A stretch of DNA of 64,000 nucleotides from Ciceribacter lividus (lineage in GTDB: Bacteria > Pseudomonadota > Alphaproteobacteria > Rhizobiales > Rhizobiaceae), in assembly GCF_003337715.1 (NCBI RefSeq), contig NZ_QPIX01000004.1, forward strand, positions 248,001 through 312,000, in the 5' to 3' direction. Position numbers and translations under genes: made by a program. Position 1 is the stretch's first letter, and each line of letters opens with the position of its first letter. The notes under the pieces are model-generated. The model saw only the letters and a program-made list of their open reading frames with translations. It searched no databases and had not been told where the DNA came from. Positions 44,858-52,751 of this stretch are shown here, piece by piece.

Positions 44858-45789
44858 TGACAGAGGTCCATTTCGACAAGATCGCGCTTATCGGCATCGG
44901 TCTCATCGGTTCCTCCATTGCACGCGACGTGAAGGACCAGGGGCTGGCCGGCGAGATCGTGATCTCGACGCGTTCGGCGGATACGCTCAGACGAGCGGAG
45001 GAATTGGAACTCGGCAACAGTTACACGCTCTCCGCTGCCGAGGCCGTCGAGGGCGCCGACCTCGTCATCGTCTCCGTTCCGGTCGGCGCGTCCGAAAGCG
45101 TCGCCAAGCAGATCGCGCGGCACCTGAAGCCCGGCGCGATCGTCACCGATGTGGGATCGACAAAGGCGTCGGTTATCGCACAGATGGCTCCGCACGTGCC
45201 GCCGGGCGTCCACTTCATACCCGGGCATCCGATCGCCGGCACCGAGAAATCCGGACCGGATGCGGGCTTCTGCGGCCTCTTCAAGGGGCGCTGGTGCATC
45301 CTGACGCCGCTGCCGGGGACTGATGCCGACGTGCTCGCACGTCTCAGGGCATTCTGGGAAGCTCTGGGCTCCAGGGTCGACGAGATGGACCCGAAGCACC
45401 ACGACAAGGTGCTCGCGATCGTTTCCCACCTGCCGCACATTATCGCCTACAACATCGTTGGTACAGCAGACGATCTCGAGACTGTCACGGAATCGGAAGT
45501 TATCAAGTATTCCGCATCCGGCTTCCGAGACTTCACGCGTCTTGCCGCCTCCGATCCTACCATGTGGCGCGACGTTTGCCTGCATAACCGCGACGCCATC
45601 CTGGAAATGCTGGCGCGCTTCTCGGAAGACCTCGCCTACCTGCAGCGCGCCATCCGTTGGGGGGAGGGTGACAAGCTGTTCGAGCTATTCACTCGCACAC
45701 GGGCGATCCGCCGCTCGATCGTCGAAGCGGGCCAGGACGTTGATGCGCCCGACTTCGGCCGTCACGCCCTGGACGAGAAGAAGAGCTGA
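44857..45789 (+). CDS. tyrC: Prephenate/arogenate dehydrogenase
   Basis: The 310-residue enzyme oxidises prephenate or arogenate toward tyrosine. The Rossmann motif is G-I-G-L-I-G-S-S near residue 12, followed by D-V-G-S-T-K near 96, the catalytic H-F-I-P-G-H-P-I-A-G-T near 112, and S-H-L-P-H-I near 190. It is coupled to hisC (overlap at TGATG). The product of this pair is tyrosine, from prephenate made by genes outside the window. Confidence 0.93.
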   Translation: MTEVHFDKIALIGIGLIGSSIARDVKDQGLAGEIVISTRSADTLRRAEELELGNSYTLSAAEAVEGADLVIVSVPVGASESVAKQIARHLKPGAIVTDVGSTKASVIAQMAPHVPPGVHFIPGHPIAGTEKSGPDAGFCGLFKGRWCILTPLPGTDADVLARLRAFWEALGSRVDEMDPKHHDKVLAIVSHLPHIIAYNIVGTADDLETVTESEVIKYSASGFRDFTRLAASDPTMWRDVCLHNRDAILEMLARFSEDLAYLQRAIRWGEGDKLFELFTRTRAIRRSIVEAGQDVDAPDFGRHALDEKKS

Positions 45790-45792
45790 TCA

Positions 45793-46824
45793 TCAGAGCG
45801 GCGGAAGGACGCCGATCGGGATTATGCCGACGGAGACGACGCCCTCGTGCAGGCTGAGTTCGGCCGAGCCGGAGTCCCTGCCACCGAAAAGCGCAGTGAG
45901 CACCTTTGCCGCATTCACGAAATTCTCGGACGAATCCGGGAGGGCGGTAGTCAGCGCGTCTTTCCAGCCATCGACCTTCTCGAGCTCCAGGTGGAGCTTG
46001 CCGGAGAGATTGCCATCATCGCCGACAGACAACGGACCGCTGACCGTCAGAACGCGCCCCTCTCCGAGGTCGATCACAAGCCGGCGGATTTCGCCCCTGC
46101 TGCCGTAAAGCTCCGTCGCGGCCGCGTTACGGACCGGATCGAGAAGGGTAGCCTTGCCAAGCATCGTCACGTCGACGCTCGCGGAGATGGGGGGGAGGGT
46201 GAGCTGCGTAGCGCTCGGGAGCGCTACGACCGCGTTTTTCACCAGGGCGGCGGCGTCGAGGTCCTCTCCGTTGCGGCGGACATGGAACTCGCCGTGCTCG
46301 CTTTGCACGGAAACGGTTCTGCCGTCAGCCACCGCCGTGGTGTCGACCTTCAACCCTTCGGCGACAAGTGAAGAGCGAGACAGGCCGTCGAACCAGGCGC
46401 TGACGCTGGAGCGCAGGTTGTCCCATTGTAGCGAGAAGGAGAAGCCGAGGGCCGATCGCAATTCCGCCGGACTATCCATCTCCCATACGAAATGGCTTGG
46501 CGCGTAAACCTGTGCGGCGGAACGGAACGCGCCGAGGGATGCAGAAATGCCGTTGAAACGATCATCCACAGTGATTGCCGAACAGAAGAGGCCGATCCGG
46601 AAGGGATAGCCGCGGATATCCATGTCCTTGCAACGAACCTCCGCTCCCGCGGCATTTCCGCCGCTGAGGAGTTCTGCAACGCGCTTCTGCATCATGGTTG
46701 CAGCAAGCATCCAGCCTCCGCTATAGACGGCTGCCGCGACTACGACGAGTATGCCGAGCAGGACGACTTTCCGCGTCACCGTTGTCTGACCGGATCGGGT
46801 TGACGAGGTCATCGGGCACTCCAT
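45793..46824 (-). CDS. DUF2125 membrane-anchored protein
   Basis: The 343-residue protein has an N-terminal signal anchor (about residues 18-45) and a large periplasmic part matching DUF2125, rich in beta strands with the conserved C-K-D-M-D-I-R-G-Y-P-F region near 66-76. Two start codons (46824 and 46812) are possible. It converges on tyrC with only 3 nt between and is divergent from the ChaC-like gene. Function is unknown; an AsmA-like envelope role is possible but unproven. Confidence 0.8.
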   Translation of the reverse strand: MECPMTSSTRSGQTTVTRKVVLLGILVVVAAAVYSGGWMLAATMMQKRVAELLSGGNAAGAEVRCKDMDIRGYPFRIGLFCSAITVDDRFNGISASLGAFRSAAQVYAPSHFVWEMDSPAELRSALGFSFSLQWDNLRSSVSAWFDGLSRSSLVAEGLKVDTTAVADGRTVSVQSEHGEFHVRRNGEDLDAAALVKNAVVALPSATQLTLPPISASVDVTMLGKATLLDPVRNAAATELYGSRGEIRRLVIDLGEGRVLTVSGPLSVGDDGNLSGKLHLELEKVDGWKDALTTALPDSSENFVNAAKVLTALFGGRDSGSAELSLHEGVVSVGIIPIGVLPPL

Positions 46825-46850
46825 GATGGGAACGATTTCAAACCACTGAG

Positions 46851-47390
46851 ATGATGTCGGATATGGACGAATTTTGGGTCTTTGGCTACGGATCGCTGAT
46901 GTGGAACCCGGGTTTCCCTTTCGTGGAGAAGGTTCACGGACGGGCTTTCGGCTACCGGCGCTCGCTTTGTGTCCATTCCTGGGTGCATCGGGGAACCGAA
47001 GAGAGACCGGGTTTGGTGCTGGGGCTCGATCGCGGTGGCTCGTGCCGCGGCGTCGCCTTCCGTGTCGCTGCGTCGGAGCGGGACGCGACGCTCGACTATC
47101 TCCGCGAGCGCGAACTCGTCACCCATGTCTACCGGGAGCGCTCGATGCCGATAGCGCTTGACGACGGTCGCACCGTCTCCGCGGTCACTTACGTGGTGGA
47201 TCGCAGTCATCGGCAGTATGCCGGCGCAATGACCGTTGCCGAGGCCGCGGGCATCGTACGCCATGCCGTCGGGCAATCCGGTCCCAATCAGGCTTATGTC
47301 GCCAATACCGTCGCGCATCTGCAGGAGATGGGCATACGGGATCATTGGCTGGAGCAGGTGGTCGAGACGATCGGGCAGCCGGTCGCCTGA
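46851..47390 (+). CDS. chaC: Glutathione-specific gamma-glutamylcyclotransferase (ChaC-like)
   Basis: A 179-residue ChaC-family enzyme that splits glutathione to 5-oxoproline and Cys-Gly. The substrate-binding Y-G-S-L-M-W is at about residues 13-18 and the catalytic Glu lies in L-R-E-R-E near 84-88. The ATG at 46851 is followed by another at 46854. It is divergent from the DUF2125 gene and converges on plsC. Despite the historical name, cation transport is not supported. Confidence 0.9.
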   Translation: MMSDMDEFWVFGYGSLMWNPGFPFVEKVHGRAFGYRRSLCVHSWVHRGTEERPGLVLGLDRGGSCRGVAFRVAASERDATLDYLRERELVTHVYRERSMPIALDDGRTVSAVTYVVDRSHRQYAGAMTVAEAAGIVRHAVGQSGPNQAYVANTVAHLQEMGIRDHWLEQVVETIGQPVA

Positions 47391-47409
47391 CCGGCACTGC
47401 CGTCGGGGC

Positions 47410-48216
47410 TCAGTGGTGCTCGCCCGACTTTGTCGCTCCCTTCGCGAGTTCATTGAGCCGTCGCTTCGCCGTCGGTGGAAGCGGAACATGCGGGTTATCC
47501 CTTGCCGTCTCGACCAGCAATTCGTCGCTTGCCGCTTCGAGCACCTGCATAAGTTTTTCGAAGAAAGCATCCGGATCGAGGCCAGGCTCGATCGGAGGCA
47601 GAATCCGGACCTTGAAGTGTCCGGGGAAACGAAGGAATTTGCGGCGCGGCCAGAAGAGGCCGGGATGCATTGCCACCGGTACGACCGGCACCTGAAGATC
47701 GCGATAGAGCCGGGCGATACCGTATTTGTATACCGGGTGCGCGCCGGGGGGGCGGCGTGTTCCCTCCGGGTAGATAATGAGCTGCCGCCCGTTGCGCATC
47801 TCGTCGGACGTTCGGGCCATCACCGCCGCCATGACCTTGCCGCGTGCCCCGCGGTTCACCGGAATCATCCGCTGCTTCTTCGCATACCAGCCGAAGAGGG
47901 GGATCCAGAGCAGTTCGCGCTTCAGGATGTAGACCGGGTCGTCGAGCCAGGGCAGCAAGGCGAAGGTGTCCCAGAACGACTGATGTTTCGGCGCCAGAAT
48001 GTATCCACCCTTGGGGATGTTCTCGAGCCCTTCGATCGTGAATGTCGTGCCGACGATCGTTTTCATCAGCCAGTGGCAGGACAGCGCCCAGTTCTTCGGA
48101 ATCGAAAATGCCTTCTTGCGCGGCAGCACGAAGTAGATCGGCGAAAGCACGATCATTCGCAGGATGAGATTCAGATAGAAGGCTGTGTTGAAGAGAATGG
48201 AACGCAAGGCGATCAT
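47410..48216 (-). CDS. plsC: 1-acyl-sn-glycerol-3-phosphate acyltransferase
   Basis: The enzyme acylates lysophosphatidic acid to phosphatidic acid in phospholipid synthesis. The 268-residue membrane-associated protein has an N-terminal hydrophobic segment (about 10-32), the catalytic H-x4-D as K-H-Q-S-F-W-D near residue 78, P-V-N-R-G near 119, and Y-P-E-G-T-R near 148. The block near V-P-V-A near 178 fits the fourth motif. It lies downstream of the DUF218 gene on the same strand, 71 nt away. LptA-like roles for the substrate chain are not predicted. Confidence 0.9.
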   Translation of the reverse strand: MIALRSILFNTAFYLNLILRMIVLSPIYFVLPRKKAFSIPKNWALSCHWLMKTIVGTTFTIEGLENIPKGGYILAPKHQSFWDTFALLPWLDDPVYILKRELLWIPLFGWYAKKQRMIPVNRGARGKVMAAVMARTSDEMRNGRQLIIYPEGTRRPPGAHPVYKYGIARLYRDLQVPVVPVAMHPGLFWPRRKFLRFPGHFKVRILPPIEPGLDPDAFFEKLMQVLEAASDELLVETARDNPHVPLPPTAKRRLNELAKGATKSGEHH

Positions 48217-48287
48217 GAAAGGCTTCCCGCGGCGTGGTTGCGACGTGCCTATACGAAATCAGGGCGGAGAGAAAGCGCTCCGCGTTA

Positions 48288-49064
48288 TCATTGGTCTGAT
48301 TTGGCGAGCGTCGCGCTCGAGCGCAAACCGTCTCCCATGCTCCAGCCCACGATGCCGCGCGCGAAGGCGACCAGGGTTTTTCCGTACTCCGCAAGCAATG
48401 TTCGTAGAACGCTGGGGTTCGCGAACCAGTTCGTGGTCTTGAGATCGGAGTTCACGACCGGGTACGCGATGAATTCCGTCGCGCGGTCGATGCGCCGAAG
48501 TTCCATGAGACTTCGCGGCATATGATAGTTGTTGGTCACGACCAGAACCCGGGCATATCCACGGTCGTGGATCCAGTGGGATATCTCGTTCGCATTGCCG
48601 ATGGTGTCGAGCGCCTGGTAGCCGATGTCGACGCAGCAATCGAAGAGATCGTTGGAGCTTTGTGTCATCCGTCGGATCTGGGATGGCGTCGTCGCGGGGT
48701 GGACACCGGAGATGAGCAAGCGTTTTCCCGAACCACGGCGGAGGAGATCGACTGCCTGGTCGATTCGCTGATATCCGCCGGTCAGAACGACGATCGCATC
48801 GGCTCGGGGATCCGCGGGCGGTTTCAGTGTCGTCACATGGTCGGCAAAGCGCAGGAAGCCGGCAACGACCACGGCGCAGGCGAATATGCCGATGATGCCG
48901 CCATAATGCAGAACGCGACGCAACGGCCCACGCCGCGCGAAGAGGCCGTGCGCGGGACGTTGCCGCGGCATCTTCGGACTTGCTGTGATCCGTGACATCC
49001 GACCCATCGTCATGTGTTGTGCATACCGCCCTTTTGCCATGGCGAACAGGCGGCTTTGTGGCAA
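48288..49064 (-). CDS. YdcF-family (DUF218) membrane protein
   Basis: The 258-residue protein has a long basic N-terminus, one membrane helix (about 53-72), and a DUF218 domain (about 85-240) with D-A-I-V-V-L-T-G-G near 90, S-G-V-H near 120 and V-T-N-N-Y-H-M-P-R near 177. ElyC/SanA/YdcF relatives affect envelope integrity, possibly through peptidoglycan or polysaccharide carriers. Several in-frame starts precede the helix, and the true start may be internal. It lies 15 nt after ftsX, probably in one operon. Confidence 0.83.
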   Translation of the reverse strand: MPQSRLFAMAKGRYAQHMTMGRMSRITASPKMPRQRPAHGLFARRGPLRRVLHYGGIIGIFACAVVVAGFLRFADHVTTLKPPADPRADAIVVLTGGYQRIDQAVDLLRRGSGKRLLISGVHPATTPSQIRRMTQSSNDLFDCCVDIGYQALDTIGNANEISHWIHDRGYARVLVVTNNYHMPRSLMELRRIDRATEFIAYPVVNSDLKTTNWFANPSVLRTLLAEYGKTLVAFARGIVGWSMGDGLRSSATLAKSDQ

Positions 49065-49079
49065 GTCAACAGGCTTTCC

Positions 49080-50087
49080 TCAGTCGCTGATCAGTCCGTC
49101 CGTGCGCGCCGGATCCGAGCGGATCAGATCGATTTCATAAATGGTCCTGATAACGGTGAAGCGAGCGGTCAGGGTCGTCAGTAACGCAATGACGATCATC
49201 GTGGCGAAAATGCCCAAGTACCCCATGAAGCCGATGCTGAAGGTGCCGAAGAGCGCCGCCGTCTGGTCGCTCTCGGGCGTGGCGAGCGATCGGCTCTGCC
49301 AGTAGCCTGCCAGCGCGAAGAGCGAGGCAGCGGCGAGGCCTCCTGCCGTCGCTCCCTTGAGACTGATCTTCAGGAAGTGCTTCTGGAACTCTTGCGCCAC
49401 AAACGAGCCCTCGGCACCCACGAAGTGCAGGACCTCGATGATATGGCGGTTGCCGGAGAGCGCACCGCGGGTCGCGAAGACAACGGTCAGCACCATGGCG
49501 ACGAAGACCAGCAGCAGAATGCCCGAGCCGACGAAGACCGTGGTTCGCGCCATCGAAACGAGACGGTCCACCCAGGTACGGTGATCATCGAGGAAGGCCT
49601 GCGGCACCTCCTCTTTCAGGAGCGCGCGCATCGCGGCGAAGTCCGGCGGATGCGTCTCGTCGATTGTGATGATGATGAGGCGCGGTACGGGAAGGTCGTT
49701 GATGTCGAGCCCGCTGCCCAGCCAGGGCTCAAGGAGGCGAGCGGTCGCATCGTCGTCCATGATCGTGCCGTCCTTGGTGCCGACGAAAGTCAAGGCAAGG
49801 TCGCGGGCGCGCACCAGTGCCTTGTTCATGTCGAGACCATCCTCGGGCTTGATCTGTATGGTGATCTCACGCGAGATCTGGCTCTGCCAGCCCGCGGCGG
49901 TCGCCCGCACCATGCTGACGGCTCCGAGCGTCAGGCAGGCGAGAAACGCCATGATGGCGATCACCACCATCAACGCATTTCCCTGAATGTTGGAGGCAGG
50001 CAGGATCGGGGCCGTGGGGCGGACATGCATTTCCGTCCGACGCTGCGGTTGCTTGCTGCGGGGAAGTGCGCGTTGCAGGTCAGTCAT
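49080..50087 (-). CDS. ftsX: Cell-division protein FtsX
   Basis: The 335-residue permease partner of FtsE has four membrane helices: one after a basic cytoplasmic N-terminus (about 38-62) and three in the C-terminal half (near 185-210, 240-262 and 285-310), enclosing a periplasmic domain of about 110 residues. It transmits ATP hydrolysis to peptidoglycan hydrolases at the septum. It overlaps ftsE by 8 nt and is followed by the YdcF-like gene. Confidence 0.9.
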   Translation of the reverse strand: MTDLQRALPRSKQPQRRTEMHVRPTAPILPASNIQGNALMVVIAIMAFLACLTLGAVSMVRATAAGWQSQISREITIQIKPEDGLDMNKALVRARDLALTFVGTKDGTIMDDDATARLLEPWLGSGLDINDLPVPRLIIITIDETHPPDFAAMRALLKEEVPQAFLDDHRTWVDRLVSMARTTVFVGSGILLLVFVAMVLTVVFATRGALSGNRHIIEVLHFVGAEGSFVAQEFQKHFLKISLKGATAGGLAAASLFALAGYWQSRSLATPESDQTAALFGTFSIGFMGYLGIFATMIVIALLTTLTARFTVIRTIYEIDLIRSDPARTDGLISD

Positions 50088-50739
50088 AGATTTCCAACCG
50101 TCCGTCGGTGAGGATCATGCGGCGCGCGTCGACCTGGTCCATTAGCGAGAAATCATGCGTCGCGATGACGACCGCGGTGCCAAGACGATTGAGCTCCAGA
50201 AAGAGGCTCAGCAGACGTCGTGCCATCGGTGGATCGACATTGCCCGTCGGCTCGTCCGCGAGCAGGATTTCCGGGCGGTCGATCAGTGCCCGGGCGATCG
50301 CCACGCGCTGCTTTTCGCCGCCGGAGAGGACCGGGGGCAGCACATTGATGCGCTCGCCGAGGCCGACCCATTTCAGGAGCTCGATGACATCGTTTCGATA
50401 TGCGGCCTCCTCCTTGCCGCGAACCCTCAGGGGTAGTGCGACGTTCTCGTAGGTCGTGAGGTGATCGAGAAGCTGGAAGTCCTGGAAAACGATGCCGACA
50501 CGCCGCCGCAACATCGGCAGCTCGCTGCGCGGAATCTGCGTCACGTCGCGACCGAAGCTGCGGATGAGCCCGCGGGTCGGTTGCAGCGACATGAAGAGCA
50601 GACGCAACAGTGTCGTTTTGCCGGCTCCCGAGGGACCGGTCAGGAACTGGAAGGAGCGCTTCGGGATGTCGAAGGTGAGATCTCTCAGGATCTCCGGTCC
50701 CATTCCATAGCGCAGGCCGACGTTTTCGAAATGAATCAA
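50080..50739 (-). CDS. ftsE: Cell-division ATP-binding protein FtsE
   Basis: A 219-residue ABC ATPase. Walker A is G-P-S-G-A-G-K-T-T near residue 36, the signature is L-S-G-G-E-K-Q-R near 139, and Walker B is I-L-L-A-D-E-P near 160, followed by the H-loop A-T-H-D. With FtsX it forms a non-transporting ABC complex at the divisome. Its 198-nt upstream region contains a CtrA-like half-site (50853-50860) and TTAA pairs. Confidence 0.95.
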   Translation of the reverse strand: MIHFENVGLRYGMGPEILRDLTFDIPKRSFQFLTGPSGAGKTTLLRLLFMSLQPTRGLIRSFGRDVTQIPRSELPMLRRRVGIVFQDFQLLDHLTTYENVALPLRVRGKEEAAYRNDVIELLKWVGLGERINVLPPVLSGGEKQRVAIARALIDRPEILLADEPTGNVDPPMARRLLSLFLELNRLGTAVVIATHDFSLMDQVDARRMILTDGRLEIYD

Positions 50740-50852
50740 CGGACAGGTCCGGTCTGACAGTGCTCGAGTTCTGGCGACTTGTTAACGCACTCGGTTAACA
50801 GACGGTAAACTGGCGTCGAAAGACGGCCTTCCAGGCAGATCTTTGCGAAGCA

Positions 50853-50860
50853 TTAACCAT
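50853..50860. promoter_or_regulatory. CtrA-type half-site TTAACCAT between ftsE and the divergent gene
   Basis: TTAACCAT, the half-site found at CtrA promoters in rhizobia, lies 113 bp upstream of ftsE in a 198-bp divergent region that also contains TTAA-N9-TTAA at 50782-50798 (N7 would be canonical). Function is inferred from motif and gene context. Confidence 0.4.
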
Positions 50861-50937
50861 TCAAATTTACGACTGGAGAGGATTCGTTTCAATGGCCTGT
50901 TTTGCGGCGCCTTGATGGGCCGCGCAGCGAGGGCAAG

Positions 50938-51624
50938 ATGAGCGCATTCCGCAATCACAGACGGACGGCTGAGGCGACCATCGACCTGCTGCCGCCGGAG
51001 CGTCCTGCCCGGGGAGCGCGCCCTTCCACGCACCGTGCATCCGTCGCCGATGTCCTCGATGCGCAGTTCATCACCATCGCGAAGATCGACCGTGCGACAG
51101 TTGTGCGGCGCTGGTGCAACGACAATCACGATGCTCGACAGGCAAGGCCGATCCGTCGTCGCGAGTCCCTCTTTTCCGCTCTGGTCGGCAGGCTGGTCAC
51201 GGGCATCGAGGGAGCCCTTGGACGTCTGTCTGACAGAAACTTCGCGGTTCTTGTGGCTGCTGTCTTCGGCTGTGTCTTCGCCGTCGCGGGTCTGCTTGCC
51301 ACGCCGGAGCAAGCCCTGCCTGTGCGCGTCGCCGCGCTCGACATCACGCATGTTACGCTCACGCCGCAAGACGCAAACGGAATGCGGGTGCTGCTGGTGA
51401 ACGCGATCATCGAAAATCACGGCCCGGAGCAGAAGCGAATACCGCGGGTTCGGGCGGACCTCATTTCCGGCGGGCAGGTCGTGGCCAGCACCTTCATCGA
51501 CGGCCCTGCCGGATCGATCGACGCCGGCGAAAGCCGCGGCCTTGCCGCGCGTCTTCGGCATCCCGGTGGAAAATTACCGGAATTGCGGCTTTCTTTCGCG
51601 GAAGCGGATGCTCATAGCATCTGA
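50938..51624 (+). CDS. Single-pass membrane protein of unknown function upstream of hpt
   Basis: The 228-residue protein has a basic N-terminal half (about 1-90), one membrane helix (about residues 100-119, A-V-L-V-A-A-V-F-G), and a C-terminal domain of roughly 100 residues with the motif L-L-V-N-A-I-I-E-N-H near 145. The C-terminal part resembles the DUF3426/FxLyD-like extracytoplasmic domains seen in MJ0042 zinc-ribbon proteins, but I see no N-terminal zinc ribbon here. It is divergent from ftsE and 74 nt before hpt. Function unknown. Confidence 0.7.
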   Translation: MSAFRNHRRTAEATIDLLPPERPARGARPSTHRASVADVLDAQFITIAKIDRATVVRRWCNDNHDARQARPIRRRESLFSALVGRLVTGIEGALGRLSDRNFAVLVAAVFGCVFAVAGLLATPEQALPVRVAALDITHVTLTPQDANGMRVLLVNAIIENHGPEQKRIPRVRADLISGGQVVASTFIDGPAGSIDAGESRGLAARLRHPGGKLPELRLSFAEADAHSI

Positions 51625-51698
51625 TTGTGCTATCGCCGGGCGGCAAGCATGTCGGCAACCACATGTCGTCGACGGTCTTTCGTCCCATGGAGTGAAGT

Positions 51699-52253
51699 AT
51701 GCCGATCGTCCGCGGAAAGAACATCGAGCCCCTCTATACCGCCGAGCAGATTGCCGAGCGCAATCGCCAACTCGCCGCGGAGATCGCCAGCGGCCCCTGC
51801 GAGGATCTCCTGGTCATCTCGGTTCTCAAGGGCTCCTTCATCTTCGCGGCTGATCTCATTCGGGCTCTGCATCATGCCGGACTTGCGCCGGAGGTCGAGT
51901 TCATCACGTTATCCAGTTATGGCACAGGCACCGTTTCCCAGGGGGTGCGGATCATCAAGGACATCGACAGCGATGTGCACGGTCGCAACGTCCTGCTGAT
52001 TGACGACATCCTGGAGTCGGGGCGAACGCTGCTGTTTGCGAGGACGTTGATGTACGAGCGTGGCGCACGCAATGTATCGATCGCGGTTCTCCTGGACAAA
52101 AAGGTGAAGCGCAAGGAGGTGTTCGAGGCCGATTATGTCGGATTCGAGTGCCCGGACTACTTCGTCGTCGGCTACGGTATGGACGTGGCCTACGCGTTCC
52201 GCGAGCTACCCTTCGTCGGCGTCGTGACCGGCGAGGCGGAAGGCGCAGCCTAG
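51699..52253 (+). CDS. hpt: Hypoxanthine phosphoribosyltransferase
   Basis: Hpt salvages hypoxanthine (and often guanine) to the nucleotide using PRPP. The 184-residue protein has the PRPP motif V-L-L-I-D-D-I-L-E-S-G-R-T near residues 96-108, the flexible-loop S-Y-G near 70, V-L-K-G-S near 42, and the base-binding V-A-Y-A-F-R near 165. Length is normal. It is in the same direction as the upstream membrane protein and cpdR. Confidence 0.94.
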   Translation: MPIVRGKNIEPLYTAEQIAERNRQLAAEIASGPCEDLLVISVLKGSFIFAADLIRALHHAGLAPEVEFITLSSYGTGTVSQGVRIIKDIDSDVHGRNVLLIDDILESGRTLLFARTLMYERGARNVSIAVLLDKKVKRKEVFEADYVGFECPDYFVVGYGMDVAYAFRELPFVGVVTGEAEGAA

Positions 52254-52274
52254 TCCGCTTCTGCAAAGCTCCTG

Positions 52275-52282
52275 TTAACCAT
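52275..52282. promoter_or_regulatory. CtrA-type half-site TTAACCAT upstream of cpdR
   Basis: TTAACCAT lies 82 bp before the cpdR start. CpdR acts in the CtrA proteolysis circuit, so feedback by CtrA would be logical, but only a half-site is seen. Confidence 0.4.
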
Positions 52283-52364
52283 CTCGCTGTCACCGGCCGT
52301 TTCCGTTTACCGATCGAAAAGGAAACTCTGGTGACTTGCAGCGAGATGAACGGATGACGGGAGC

Positions 52365-52730
52365 ATGCCCATGGCAAGGATTCTGATAACGGAAGACGAG
52401 GACTCACTGCGCTCGTTCGTCGCCCGTGCATTGAGACTCGACGGGCACGACACCGCAGAGGCTGCGGACGGAGCCGAAGGACTGGAAAGACTCGGTGACG
52501 GCGCTTTCGACCTTTTGCTATCCGATATCCGTATGCCGGTGATGGACGGCATCGAACTCGCGCACCGTGCCTCGTCCGCGTTTCCAAACCTGAAGATTCT
52601 GCTGATGACTGGCTATGCCGAACAGCGGGAGCGCGCAGACGACCTGATGACGAAGGTAGTCGACGTGGTCGACAAGCCGTTCTCGCTTCTCGATATCCGC
52701 AAGGCCGTGGCCCAGGCACTCGCGATCTGA
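52365..52730 (+). CDS. cpdR: Single-domain response regulator CpdR
   Basis: A 121-residue receiver domain with no output domain. The phosphorylation site is the Asp in L-L-L-S-D-I-R-M-P, about residue 54, with acidic residues E-D-E near 10 and Lys in D-K-P-F near 104. CpdR, when unphosphorylated, helps ClpXP degrade CtrA and other cell-cycle proteins in alphaproteobacteria. Identification rests on the close fit to rhizobial CpdR1 and on the hpt neighbourhood. It begins at 52365 or at the next ATG (52371). Confidence 0.9.
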   Translation: MPMARILITEDEDSLRSFVARALRLDGHDTAEAADGAEGLERLGDGAFDLLLSDIRMPVMDGIELAHRASSAFPNLKILLMTGYAEQRERADDLMTKVVDVVDKPFSLLDIRKAVAQALAI

Positions 52731-52751
52731 GGCAAGGACGACGTCCGCCGC

